The notes under the pieces: model-generated
Told to the model about the DNA's origin: nothing
The model's database searches: none
Seen by the model: the letters and a program-made list of their open reading frames with translations, nothing else
Program-made: the position numbers and the translations under genes
From: Xanthobacteraceae bacterium
GTDB taxonomy: Bacteria > Pseudomonadota > Alphaproteobacteria > Rhizobiales > Xanthobacteraceae
Assembly (NCBI GenBank): GCA_019635585.1
Contig: JAHBZE010000002.1
Span: forward strand, 248,001 to 312,000
Reading direction: 5' to 3'
Length of the DNA: 64,000 nt
Part shown: positions 45,622-53,507 of the stretch, piece after piece
Layout of the letters: each line of letters begins with the position of its first letter
How positions within the stretch are numbered: the stretch's first letter is position 1

Positions 45622-46305
45622 ATGTTGGGCCTGACCTATCTCGATCTGTTCGCGTTCGGCTGGTTCCTGATCGCGTGGGGAATTCATGCCGCCACCGTCG
45701 AGCGTTCCGAATGGCGCAAGCGCAGCCTCAATTACCGGATGGATCTGGCGCGCCGCGAGTGGATGCTGAAAATGCTCGACCGCGACGTGCGCATCGTGGA
45801 CACCCAGATAATGTCCGCGCTGCAACAGGGAACCGCGTTCTTCGCTTCCAGTTCGCTATTCGCAATCGGTGGCGCGCTCGCGCTGTTACGCTCCTCCGAC
45901 GAGGTGATGGACATTTTCCGCGCGCTACCCTTCGCGGTGCAGGCGACGCGCGGCGTATTCGAGATCAAGGTCGTCGGCCTGCTCGTGATCTTCGTTTATG
46001 CGTTCTTTAAGTTCGCGTGGTCGTACCGCCTTTTCAATTACGCCGTGATCCTGCTCGGCGGCACCCCGCCGTCGAAGGAGGCCAAAACCAAAGCGGCGAA
46101 AATCTACGCCGAACGCCTCGCGCGCATGACCACCATCGCCGGAAGACACTTCAACCGCGGGCAGCGCGCGATTTTCTTCGCGCTCGCCTATCTCGGCTGG
46201 TTCGTGAACGGCTACGTGCTGGCGATCGCGAGTGCGGCGGTGCTGGTCGTGATCCTGACGCGGCAGTTCGGACCCACCGCGCACTGGCTGTTCGAGCAGA
46301 AGTAG
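45622..46305 (+). CDS. DUF599 family membrane protein
   Basis: The 227-residue protein has four transmembrane helices (starting LDLFAFGWFLIAWGIHA) and the conserved loop RMDLARREWMLKMLDRDVRIVDTQIMSALQQGTAFFASSSLFAIGG. The last helices are FFALAYLGWFVNGYVLAIASAAVLVVIL. DUF599 proteins are widespread and without a known function. GGGGGAATCGAGC precedes the ATG. It is convergent with the hydrolase gene. Confidence 0.94.
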   Translation: MLGLTYLDLFAFGWFLIAWGIHAATVERSEWRKRSLNYRMDLARREWMLKMLDRDVRIVDTQIMSALQQGTAFFASSSLFAIGGALALLRSSDEVMDIFRALPFAVQATRGVFEIKVVGLLVIFVYAFFKFAWSYRLFNYAVILLGGTPPSKEAKTKAAKIYAERLARMTTIAGRHFNRGQRAIFFALAYLGWFVNGYVLAIASAAVLVVILTRQFGPTAHWLFEQK

Positions 46306-46308
46306 CTG

Positions 46309-47211
46309 CTACGCGACTTTCGTCTGCGGCTTAGCGTTTGCGCGCTGCACGAGAAAATCCGCGATCTTTCCGGCGGTCGCGGGATCGAACAGCAAGCGGC
46401 GATGACCGAGCCGCTCCAGCGCGACCAATTGCGCGCCGGGCCAGTTCGCGGCCCACTTCTCTCCGGTGACGAAGCGGACCATCGCGTCGTCCTTCGAGTG
46501 CACGATCAGCGCCGGGATTTCGAGCTTCGCAACTTTCGGCATCAGTTCGATTTCCTCGGGCCGGTAGCCGACCACGCGCTTCAACTCTTCGAACAGCTTT
46601 TCCTTGCGCGCGTCCGTCATGCCGAAGCGCTTCGCGATATTGTTGAGCATGAAAGTCGGGCCGGTCGGCGCGGCGACCACGACCGCGCGCTCGACATCGA
46701 GCCAGCCTTCGGTGATCGCGAATGTCATGGCAGCGCCGCCGAGCGAATGACCGGCAATGGCGCGCACCGGACCGAGCGCTTCGGCGACACCCGCTGTTGC
46801 CTGCGCCGCGAGCGGAATCGTCGATTGCGTGCCGCCCGACTTGCCGTGCGCCGGCAGGTCGAACGCGACCACCGCGTGCCCGCGCTTCACGAGTGCTGCG
46901 ATGATCGCGTCGAAGCAATGATGATCGTCTTCCCAGCCGTGGACGAGCAGCACAGCCGGCCCCTCGCCCCAGCGCCACGCCTGCACCCAGGTATCGGAAA
47001 CAAGACCGATGCCGCCACCGACCGGAATCCGCATCGACTCGTCGGGCGGCGGAAGATCGGGACGCTCGCGCGCAATCAGGAGCGGACGCTTGGGCTTCAG
47101 AAAGTTCTGTACGAAGCGCTTTTGAAAGCGCTCCGGCGCGATCCGCGCGTAGCTGCGCAGAAGAAACATGCGAAGCGCGTTGTTCAAATTCGGAATGCTG
47201 GAGCGTGCCAT
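46309..47211 (-). CDS. Alpha/beta hydrolase
   Basis: The 300-residue protein has the fold's LLVHGWEDDHHCFDAIIAAL oxyanion loop, the nucleophile elbow GHSLGGAAMT (Ser in GHSLG) and a late ERLGHRRLLFDPATAGKIADFL with the catalytic His. There is no signal peptide. The substrate is unknown. The start is four bases past the TetR gene's stop, so it is probably co-transcribed with that regulator and autoregulated with it. Confidence 0.93.
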   Translation of the reverse strand: MARSSIPNLNNALRMFLLRSYARIAPERFQKRFVQNFLKPKRPLLIARERPDLPPPDESMRIPVGGGIGLVSDTWVQAWRWGEGPAVLLVHGWEDDHHCFDAIIAALVKRGHAVVAFDLPAHGKSGGTQSTIPLAAQATAGVAEALGPVRAIAGHSLGGAAMTFAITEGWLDVERAVVVAAPTGPTFMLNNIAKRFGMTDARKEKLFEELKRVVGYRPEEIELMPKVAKLEIPALIVHSKDDAMVRFVTGEKWAANWPGAQLVALERLGHRRLLFDPATAGKIADFLVQRANAKPQTKVA

Positions 47212-47214
47212 GAC

Positions 47215-47877
47215 CTAGGCTCCCTTTAACGGGGGATTTTTCAGAAGTGCCTCGAATGCCTGCATCGTATGTGCGCGCGCTTTTTTGTCGCCCATCAGGC
47301 GAACGCGCAGCAGATGCGAAAGCCCAAGGCCGTCGATCGCGGCGACCATCGCATCCTGATCGGCGTGCGGCAGCGCCACGGCGACGAGCCGCCGGATGAG
47401 GTCGTAGAATTCGCCGTTGTGCTTCGCCGCCTGATCGCGGACCGGACCCGGCACGTCGTCATATTCGAAATGTGCCGCGAGGATCGGGCAGCCGCCCTTT
47501 CCCGAACCGAGGCCGGGATGTTCGATCCAGTCGAGCCAGTTTTCGAAAAACATGCCGAGCCGCTTGGGCTTGTCCTTTTCCGCGCGGATCGGGGCGATCA
47601 CGACTTCGGTAAAGCGCTCGGCCGCGCGCATCAGCACTTCGACCTGCAACGCTTCCTTGGATTTGAAATGGGCGAAGAGCCCGCTCTTGGACATGCCGAG
47701 CCGCTCCGCGAGCGGCCCGAGCGTGACGGCGCCGATGCCGCTTTCGCTTGCCAGCGCCGCCGCCTCGTCGAGGATGCGGACACGCGTCCGCTCGCCTTTC
47801 GTGGCGTCGGGGCCGAGGATTTCCCGGCCGTCTTCGGTCTGGAGGGTGTGGCCCTTTTTCAGTGCCTTTACGATCAT
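47215..47877 (-). CDS. TetR/AcrR family transcriptional regulator
   Basis: The 220-residue protein has a TetR N-terminal helix-turn-helix (RTRVRILDEAAALASESGIGAVTLGPLAERLGMSKSGLFAHFKSKEALQ, about 31-80) and a larger C-terminal ligand domain. It probably represses itself and the hydrolase gene just downstream; a matching palindrome lies right before the start codon. No Shine-Dalgarno sequence is seen before the ATG, so a leaderless or very short leader transcript is possible. The ligand is unknown. Confidence 0.93.
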   Translation of the reverse strand: MIVKALKKGHTLQTEDGREILGPDATKGERTRVRILDEAAALASESGIGAVTLGPLAERLGMSKSGLFAHFKSKEALQVEVLMRAAERFTEVVIAPIRAEKDKPKRLGMFFENWLDWIEHPGLGSGKGGCPILAAHFEYDDVPGPVRDQAAKHNGEFYDLIRRLVAVALPHADQDAMVAAIDGLGLSHLLRVRLMGDKKARAHTMQAFEALLKNPPLKGA

Positions 47878-47884
47878 GCTGTCT

Positions 47885-47910
47885 GAATAGCACGACCGTT
47901 CGTTTTATTC
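47885..47910 (-). promoter_or_regulatory. Palindromic TetR-type operator
   Basis: A 26-bp near-palindrome with arms GAATA...TATTC and inner ACGA...TCGT pairs 10 of 13 positions. It lies 8-33 bases before the TetR start codon, so binding would block transcription or the leader. The size matches TetR-family operators; its use is inferred. Confidence 0.6.
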
Positions 47911-47944
47911 AATGCGGAGCAGATATGCGGAAATGGCGCGGTTT

Positions 47945-48775
47945 CTAACGATCCCACGCCGGCGCCCAGGATGGGCTCACCAGCCGCCCGTCCGGCCGAG
48001 CGAGGCCATGGATCTCGGCCATTTCGGCGGGCGTGAGCTGAAAGTCGAAAATCTCGGAATTTTCGGAAAGCCGCTCCAGCTTGCTGGTGCGCGGGATCAC
48101 GACGATCCCCTGCTGCACGAGGTAGCGCAGGCAGATCTGCGCTTCCGATTTGCGGTGCGCCTTGCCGATCTTCTCAAGCACCGGATCGCCGCCCGCCTTG
48201 CCGCGCGCGATCGGCGAATAGGCGGTGACCGCAATCCCGTTCGCCTTGCAGGCGGCAACCACCTTGGTCTGATCAAGATAAGGATGCATCTCGATCTGGT
48301 TGGTCGCAATCGGCTCGGTCGAATACTGCACCGCCTGATCGACCAGCGCCGCGGTGAAATTGGAAATGCCGAGATGCTTCGTCATGCCGTCGCGCTTCGC
48401 CTTGCAGATCGCGGCAATCGTCTGGTCGAGCGGCACCGAAGTATTCGGCCAGTGAATGAGCAACAGATCGACGTATTCGAGTTTCAGCCGCGCAAGGCTT
48501 TCGCGCGCGGTGCGGAGCACGTCGGCGGGCGCAAGATTCGAATACCAGACCTTGGTGGTCACATGGATCTGGTCGCGCGGCACGCCGGAATTGCGGATGC
48601 CCTCGCCCACTTCGCGTTCGTTTTCGTAAGCCTGCGCGGTGTCGATATGGCGATAGCCGAGCCGCAATGCTTGCTCAACGATGCGGCGGCAGACATCGCC
48701 GCGAATGTCCCACGTGCCCAAACCGAGCAGCGGAATGTTCGCGCCATTGGCGGGTGCTGTTTCGGTGAAGGGCAT
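47945..48775 (-). CDS. Aldo/keto reductase
   Basis: The 276-residue TIM-barrel protein has the AKR signature: LGLGTWDIRG, HIDTAQAYENEREVGEGI (catalytic Asp and Tyr), VTTKVWYSNLAPADVL (catalytic Lys), LLLIHWPN (catalytic His), AYSPIARGKAGGDPVLEKIGKAH and VIPRTSKLERLSEN (NADPH-binding). It reduces carbonyls with NADPH; similar enzymes are named 2,5-diketo-D-gluconate reductases, but the substrate cannot be told here. It lies 15 bases after the RraA-like gene and is probably in the same transcript. Confidence 0.95.
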   Translation of the reverse strand: MPFTETAPANGANIPLLGLGTWDIRGDVCRRIVEQALRLGYRHIDTAQAYENEREVGEGIRNSGVPRDQIHVTTKVWYSNLAPADVLRTARESLARLKLEYVDLLLIHWPNTSVPLDQTIAAICKAKRDGMTKHLGISNFTAALVDQAVQYSTEPIATNQIEMHPYLDQTKVVAACKANGIAVTAYSPIARGKAGGDPVLEKIGKAHRKSEAQICLRYLVQQGIVVIPRTSKLERLSENSEIFDFQLTPAEMAEIHGLARPDGRLVSPSWAPAWDR

Positions 48776-48790
48776 CGCAAGACTCCTTGG

Positions 48791-49492
48791 CTACTTCTTC
48801 TTGGAAGCCTCATACCGCGCTTTGGTTTCCTCGTTCGGCGGATAAAGCCCCGGCAGCTTCGCGCCCTTGAGCACTTCTTCCGCCGCCCACGCCTCGAACG
48901 CTTCCTGATCGACCGCTTCCTTCGCGACCGCTTCGACGAGTTTCTGCGGCACGCAGACCGCGCCGTCGTTATCGGCGACGATCACGTCGCCCGGAAACAC
49001 CGCGACCCCGCCGCAGCCGATCGGTTCCTGCCAGTTCACGAAAGTAAGCCCCGCTACCGAAGGCGGCGCCGCCACCGCCGCGCACCAGAACGGCAACCCG
49101 ACCGCTTTCACGCCGTCGCCGTCGCGCACCGCACCGTCGGTGACGAGCCCCGTCACCTTCTTCACCTTCATGCGCGCGACCAGAATGTCGCCGAAAATTC
49201 CGGCACTGGTGATCCCCATCGCATCCGCGACTGCGATTACGCCTTCCGGCATGTCTTCGATCGCGCCGCGCGTCGAGCGCGGGCTTGCCCAGCTTTCCGG
49301 CGTGGCCAAATCTTCGCGTGCCGGTACGAAGCGTAACGTAAACGCCTCGCCGACGATGCGCGGCGTGCCGTCGATCAACGGCTTCGGCCCGCGCATGAAG
49401 CTCGAACGCACGCCCTTCTTCAAGAGGACAGTGGTGAGTGTCGCGGTCGAGATTTTCTCGAGCGTCTTCTTCAGGTCGGCGGAAAGCGCCAT
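48791..49492 (-). CDS. RraA-like / HMG aldolase family protein
   Basis: The 233-residue protein has the RraA fold landmarks: LKKGVRSSFMRGPKPLIDG, AMGITSAGIFGDILVARMKVKKVTGLVTDGAVRDG and GDVIVADNDGAVCVPQKLVEAV. This group covers RNase E regulator RraA and class II HMG/CHA aldolases. Asp in TDGAVRDG and the GDVIVAD motif suggest a metal-dependent aldolase or decarboxylase rather than a true RNase regulator. The gene is 15 bases upstream of the aldo/keto reductase. Confidence 0.9.
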   Translation of the reverse strand: MALSADLKKTLEKISTATLTTVLLKKGVRSSFMRGPKPLIDGTPRIVGEAFTLRFVPAREDLATPESWASPRSTRGAIEDMPEGVIAVADAMGITSAGIFGDILVARMKVKKVTGLVTDGAVRDGDGVKAVGLPFWCAAVAAPPSVAGLTFVNWQEPIGCGGVAVFPGDVIVADNDGAVCVPQKLVEAVAKEAVDQEAFEAWAAEEVLKGAKLPGLYPPNEETKARYEASKKK

Positions 49493-49507
49493 GATATTCT
49501 TCTCTTG

Positions 49508-49975
49508 TCAGATATTGAGGATGCTAAGCAGATAGAGCGCGCGCCGCGCGGTCTCGGCATTGAAACAGCTCGCGCCGAGCGGAACCGCAAGCGTGCCCTG
49601 AATCACGTCGCGGTAGAAGCCGCATTGCTGCTTTCGCGACTCGATCCAGACGCGCTGGATGTCGCGAAGCTGCGTCTTCAGCTTGCCCTCGAGTTGCCCC
49701 TGCAGGCGGCGGTAGGTTTCATTCAGGATGTCGTCCCAAACCAGTTGCTCGCGCCGGTAGCAACTCGCCTGCCCCACGGTGGACTGGCCTTCCGGCGTAT
49801 CGAGACAGGCATTGGCGACAGCGCCGATGCAGCTTTCGGGGGACTCCTTGTTCGAAGATTCTTTTGTCTTGATGCAATCCTGAATCGCACGGCTGTCGTC
49901 CGCGCTGAGCTTCTCCTGCGCGCCCGCGATACCGGTAAGCGCGAAGAACGCAATGACAAGAATGGCAATTCTCAT
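49508..49975 (-). CDS. LprI/DUF1311-type secreted protein
   Basis: The 155-residue protein has a clear signal peptide ([20 protein letters not shown], cleavage after AGA at about 19). The mature part is helical, with six cysteines, among them [38 protein letters not shown] and [10 protein letters not shown]. This is the lysozyme inhibitor LprI N-terminal (DUF1311) pattern. It would act in the periplasm. Its first four bases overlap the queC stop. Confidence 0.9.
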   Translation of the reverse strand: MRIAILVIAFFALTGIAGAQEKLSADDSRAIQDCIKTKESSNKESPESCIGAVANACLDTPEGQSTVGQASCYRREQLVWDDILNETYRRLQGQLEGKLKTQLRDIQRVWIESRKQQCGFYRDVIQGTLAVPLGASCFNAETARRALYLLSILNI

Positions 49976-50688
49976 TTCCGTCCCGCTTTATATTTTTCGT
50001 AGCCGCTCGCCCGAAGCTGGCAGGCCGGGCACGTGCCGCAACCATAGCCCCATTCGTGCCGGTGCGCGCGGTCACCCATGTAGCAGCTATGCGTGTCCTC
50101 GATCACGATATCGGCAAGCGCCTTGCCGCCGATCCGCTCGGCAAGCTCGAAGGTCGCGGCCTTGTCGATCCACATCAGCGGCGTATGGATCACGAAGCGG
50201 CGGTCCATGCCGAGCCCGAGCGCAAGCTGCATCGCCTTGATGGTGTCGTCGCGGCAGTCCGGGTAACCGGAATAGTCGGTCTCGCACATCCCGGCGACGA
50301 GATTTTTCAAGCCGCGCCGGTAGGCGACCGCGCCGGCGAAGGCGAAAAAGATCAGGTTCCTGCCCGGCACGAAGGTCGAGGGCAGCCCGCTCGTGTTCAT
50401 CTCGATCTGCACGTTGCGCGTGAGCGAGGTTTCCGAGATCGCACCGAGGGAGTCGATGTTGACGACATGATCCTCGCCGAGCCGCGTCTTCCATTTCGGG
50501 TCGAGGCCCCGAAGCCGCTCAAGGATGCGCGGCCGCACGGTCATCTCGATGCCGTGGCGCTGGCCATATTCGAAGCCGATGGTCTCGACGCGCGGAAAGC
50601 GCGTCAGCGCCCAGGCGAGCGAAACGGTGGAATCCTGCCCACCGGAAAAAAGAACCAGCGCGCCTTCGGGAGAGTCGATGTCAGCCAT
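49972..50688 (-). CDS. queC: 7-cyano-7-deazaguanine synthase
   Basis: The 238-residue protein has the PP-loop [19 protein letters not shown], the substrate and nucleotide region [48 protein letters not shown], and the C-terminal zinc site [14 protein letters not shown]. It converts 7-carboxy-7-deazaguanine to preQ0 with ATP and ammonia in the queuosine pathway. Start at 50688 ([14 protein letters not shown]) is chosen because the longer frame begins with unlikely basic text. No queD/E/F gene is seen in the window. Confidence 0.97.
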   Translation of the reverse strand: MADIDSPEGALVLFSGGQDSTVSLAWALTRFPRVETIGFEYGQRHGIEMTVRPRILERLRGLDPKWKTRLGEDHVVNIDSLGAISETSLTRNVQIEMNTSGLPSTFVPGRNLIFFAFAGAVAYRRGLKNLVAGMCETDYSGYPDCRDDTIKAMQLALGLGMDRRFVIHTPLMWIDKAATFELAERIGGKALADIVIEDTHSCYMGDRAHRHEWGYGCGTCPACQLRASGYEKYKAGRK

Positions 50689-50743
50689 GCGGGGCGCATG
50701 ACTATCATGTCCTGCGCCGCCGCCAAGCCTGTTTGGAAGGCGC

Positions 50744-51916
50744 TTACTTCGTCTTCTCGAACAGTTCCCGGCCAATCAGCATACGGCGGATTTCCGACGT
50801 ACCCGCGCCGATTTCGTAGAGCTTGGCGTCGCGCAACAGCCGTCCGGTCGGATACTCGTTGATATAGCCGTTGCCGCCCAGGCACTGGATCGCATCGAGC
50901 GCGACCTTGGTCGCATTCTCGGCGGCGAACAGAATTGCGCCGGCCGCGTCTTCGCGGGTGGTCTCGCCGCGATCGCAGGCGCGCGCAACCGAATAAACGT
51001 AAGCCTTGGCCGCGTTCATGGTGACATACATGTCCGCAAGCTTCGCCTGCATGATCTGGAACGTGCCGATCGGCTGACCGAACTGCTTGCGCTCGTGGAG
51101 ATACGGGATCACCGCGTCGATGCAAGCCTGCATGATGCCGGTCGAGCCCGCGGCCAGCACCGCGCGCTCGTAATCGAGACCGGACATCAAGACCCGCACG
51201 CCTTCGTTCAGCTTGCCGACGATGTTCTCTTCCGGCACCTCGCAATCCTGAAACACAAGTTCGCAGGTGTCGGAACCGCGCATGCCGAGCTTGTCGAGCT
51301 TCTGTGCAGTGGAAAATCCCTTCATCCCCTTCTCGATCAGGAAGGCGGAGATGCCGCGCGGACCGGCATTCGTGTCGGTCTTGGCGTAGACCACAAGCGT
51401 GTCGGCTTCCGGCCCGTTCGTGATCCACATCTTGTTGCCGTTCAGAATGTAGCGGTCGCCTTTCTTATCGGCGCGCGTCTTCATGCTCACGACATCCGAG
51501 CCCGCACCCGGCTCCGACATCGCAAGCGCGCCGACATGCTCGCCGGAAATCAGCTTGGGAAGATATTTCTTCTTCTGGTTGTCGTTGGCGTTGCGGCGGA
51601 TCTGGTTCACGCACAGATTGGAATGCGCGCCGTAGGAAAGTCCGACCGACGCGGACGCGCGGGAAATTTCCTCCATCGCGACACAATGCTCGAGATAGCC
51701 GAGCCCCGAGCCGCCGAACTCTTCTTCGACCGTGATACCCAAGAGGCCGAGATCGCCGAGCTTCGGCCAGAGATCGCGCGGGAATTTATTGGTAGCGTCG
51801 ATTTCGGCGGCGCGCGGCGCGATTTCCTTTTGCGCGAAGGAAAGCGTGGTCTGGCGCAACATATCGGCGGTTTCGCCGAGCGAAAAGTCGAGACCTAGAG
51901 CGCGGTTTGAAATCAT
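50744..51916 (-). CDS. ivd: Isovaleryl-CoA dehydrogenase
   Basis: The 390-residue protein carries [20 protein letters not shown] and [18 protein letters not shown] for FAD and substrate, and catalytic Glu250 in [15 protein letters not shown], the helix-G position used by isovaleryl-CoA dehydrogenases. The C-terminal segment [18 protein letters not shown] has G-A in place of the medium-chain Glu, another IVD mark. It oxidises isovaleryl-CoA to 3-methylcrotonyl-CoA, the substrate of the MCC pair. It lies 10 bases after a thioesterase gene, in a three-gene run read from the TetR-linked promoter at about 52.85 kb. Confidence 0.96.
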   Translation of the reverse strand: MISNRALGLDFSLGETADMLRQTTLSFAQKEIAPRAAEIDATNKFPRDLWPKLGDLGLLGITVEEEFGGSGLGYLEHCVAMEEISRASASVGLSYGAHSNLCVNQIRRNANDNQKKKYLPKLISGEHVGALAMSEPGAGSDVVSMKTRADKKGDRYILNGNKMWITNGPEADTLVVYAKTDTNAGPRGISAFLIEKGMKGFSTAQKLDKLGMRGSDTCELVFQDCEVPEENIVGKLNEGVRVLMSGLDYERAVLAAGSTGIMQACIDAVIPYLHERKQFGQPIGTFQIMQAKLADMYVTMNAAKAYVYSVARACDRGETTREDAAGAILFAAENATKVALDAIQCLGGNGYINEYPTGRLLRDAKLYEIGAGTSEIRRMLIGRELFEKTK

Positions 51917-51925
51917 GGCGGCTGC

Positions 51926-52348
51926 TCACTTCTGGTTTGCAATAAGGCTGCGCGCTAGCGCCAGCACGGCTTCGGGATAAGGTCTTGCCTTCCGCTGCGT
52001 ACGGTCGAGACAGACCGTGACGTATTCGGAAGTGGCGGCGATTTGCCCGCTCTCGCGATGAATCATTTCATGGATGAAGCGGATCGCCTTCTCTTGCACT
52101 TCGAGCATACGGCTTCGCACCTCGATCACGTCGCCCGGCATCAACTCGCGCTTGTAGGCGATCTTCTGCTCGACCGCGGCGACCGCATAGTTGCCCCCGT
52201 CCATCGTTTCCCGCGTGACGCCGAAGTTGAAAAAGAAATTCCAGCTCGCGGCGTCGAACTTCGCGACATAATGCGCGACGTTCAGATGCCCCATGTGATC
52301 GCACTCGGCGGGATAGACGGTGCCGAAGTAGGTCGTCTCTCCGCTCAT
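51926..52348 (-). CDS. Acyl-CoA thioesterase, hotdog fold (YbgC-like)
   Basis: The 140-residue protein has the hotdog motif TVYPAECDHMGHLNVAHYVAKFDAASW, where the aspartate (Asp17) in CDHMGH is the typical catalytic residue. The strand pattern ends FIHEMIHRESGQIAATSEYVTVCLDR. It would hydrolyse acyl-CoA to free acid and CoA. Its start overlaps the upstream PaaI-type gene by four bases, and ivd begins 10 bases after its stop, so the three form one operon. Confidence 0.93.
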   Translation of the reverse strand: MSGETTYFGTVYPAECDHMGHLNVAHYVAKFDAASWNFFFNFGVTRETMDGGNYAVAAVEQKIAYKRELMPGDVIEVRSRMLEVQEKAIRFIHEMIHRESGQIAATSEYVTVCLDRTQRKARPYPEAVLALARSLIANQK

Positions 52349-52836
52349 GCAGCCGCTCCCTGCATGCCGCCCTTGCCTTCCAGAAACATCATGGTGGCGA
52401 GCATCCGGCCGATTTCGGTCTCGTTACCGTCTTTCACGGCGAAGACCGCGCTCTCCGCAATCGTCAGCGTGCGCCCCGGCCTGATCACGCGGCCGCGCGC
52501 AACGAAGCGCTCGCCCGCCGCCGGGGCCATCATGTTGTATTTGAACTCGACCGACAGAATGCCGGCTTCGGGCGACAGCAGCGTCGAAGATGCGATCCCG
52601 CATGAAGTGTCCGCGATCGAGGTGATCGCGCCGCCATGCAGATAGATGTTCTGCTGGCAAAGATCTTCGCGATACGGCAACTCGATATCGCATGCGCCCG
52701 GCGACAACGCGATAATGCGTGCACCAATCATGCGCATGAAGCTCTGGCGCTCGAAAATTTCGCGCGACTTCTTTTCCCAAGCCGGATTGCGCGGCTCGAA
52801 GCGAGCCACGCTGCCGCGCGGGCCTGCGCCCGTCAT
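52345..52836 (-). CDS. PaaI-family thioesterase
   Basis: The 163-residue hotdog protein has the PaaI core QNIYLHGGAITSIADTSCGIASSTLL (HGG and the catalytic Asp in ADTSCG) after a short leader with KKSREIFERQSFMRMIGA. A strand-rich half follows (SVEFKYNMMAPAAGERFVARGRVIRPGRTL). It cleaves small or aryl acyl-CoA. It is first in the thioesterase-thioesterase-ivd operon and is divergent from a TetR gene whose operator lies between them. Confidence 0.92.
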   Translation of the reverse strand: MTGAGPRGSVARFEPRNPAWEKKSREIFERQSFMRMIGARIIALSPGACDIELPYREDLCQQNIYLHGGAITSIADTSCGIASSTLLSPEAGILSVEFKYNMMAPAAGERFVARGRVIRPGRTLTIAESAVFAVKDGNETEIGRMLATMMFLEGKGGMQGAAA

Positions 52837-52879
52837 CGGTCTTCCTCCTCGCGAACTACGGTTTCTTATCGTTTTCTTT

Positions 52880-52897
52880 CCATACGGTAGCGTATGG
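52880..52897. promoter_or_regulatory. Palindromic operator in the TetR/thioesterase divergent promoter
   Basis: CCATACG (52880-52886) and CGTATGG (52891-52897) are perfect complements around GTAG. It lies 44 bases from the thioesterase start and 47 bases from the TetR ATG. It is the natural site for autoregulation and control of the acyl-CoA operon; not proven. Confidence 0.62.
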
Positions 52898-52943
52898 TAT
52901 TTTGGCCGTCAATTCGCTAGAACGGACGCATAATGGGGAATTC

Positions 52944-53504
52944 ATGGCCCAGACCGCCCGCGTGAAAAAGCTCCCGCGCCTCGACAAGCGCGCCTGGATC
53001 GCGGCGGCCTTCGCGGAGCTTGCCCAGCATGGCTGGGACGGCGTTCGCGTCGAACCGATTGCCGCAATACTTGGCATAACCAAGGGCAGCTTTTATTGGC
53101 ATTTCGCCGACCGCGATGCGCTGATCGCCGCGATGTTCATTCGCTGGGCGGAAGGCCGCGTGCGCGCGATCCGGCACGAAACCGAAGACGATGCTGATCC
53201 GCGTGCTCTGCTCTACCGGCTGATCGACCTCTATGCGCGCGGACCGAACGCGCAGGGCCTCGCGATTGAGCTCGCGATCCGGGGCCTTGCGCGTTCCGAC
53301 AGCCGCGCGGCCGATGCGGTCGCGATGGTCGACGGCGAGCGTTTGGCGCGTGTGTCCGCGCTGTTCGCAAAACTCGGCAGCAAAGCTAGCGAAAGCGAAG
53401 CGAAGGCGTTTCTCTTCTACGCTTTCGTGTTCGGGCAAAGTCTGATCGCCGGCCGCCGCGATGCCTCGCTGCGTGCCGCCGCCTCTGCATTGATCGTGGA
53501 GTAA
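52944..53504 (+). CDS. TetR family regulator, divergent from the ivd operon
   Basis: The 186-residue protein has a TetR helix-turn-helix (KRAWIAAAFAELAQHGWDGVRVEPIAAILGITKGSFYWHFADRDALI, about 14-60) and an AefR/Rv-type C-terminal region. GGGGAATTC precedes the ATG at 52944. It is divergent from the thioesterase-ivd genes and separated from them by a 107-base promoter region with a palindrome. It probably senses an acyl-CoA or acyl ligand; inference from position only. It ends three bases before the GGDEF/EAL gene's stop. Confidence 0.92.
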   Translation: MAQTARVKKLPRLDKRAWIAAAFAELAQHGWDGVRVEPIAAILGITKGSFYWHFADRDALIAAMFIRWAEGRVRAIRHETEDDADPRALLYRLIDLYARGPNAQGLAIELAIRGLARSDSRAADAVAMVDGERLARVSALFAKLGSKASESEAKAFLFYAFVFGQSLIAGRRDASLRAAASALIVE

Positions 53505-53507
53505 CGC

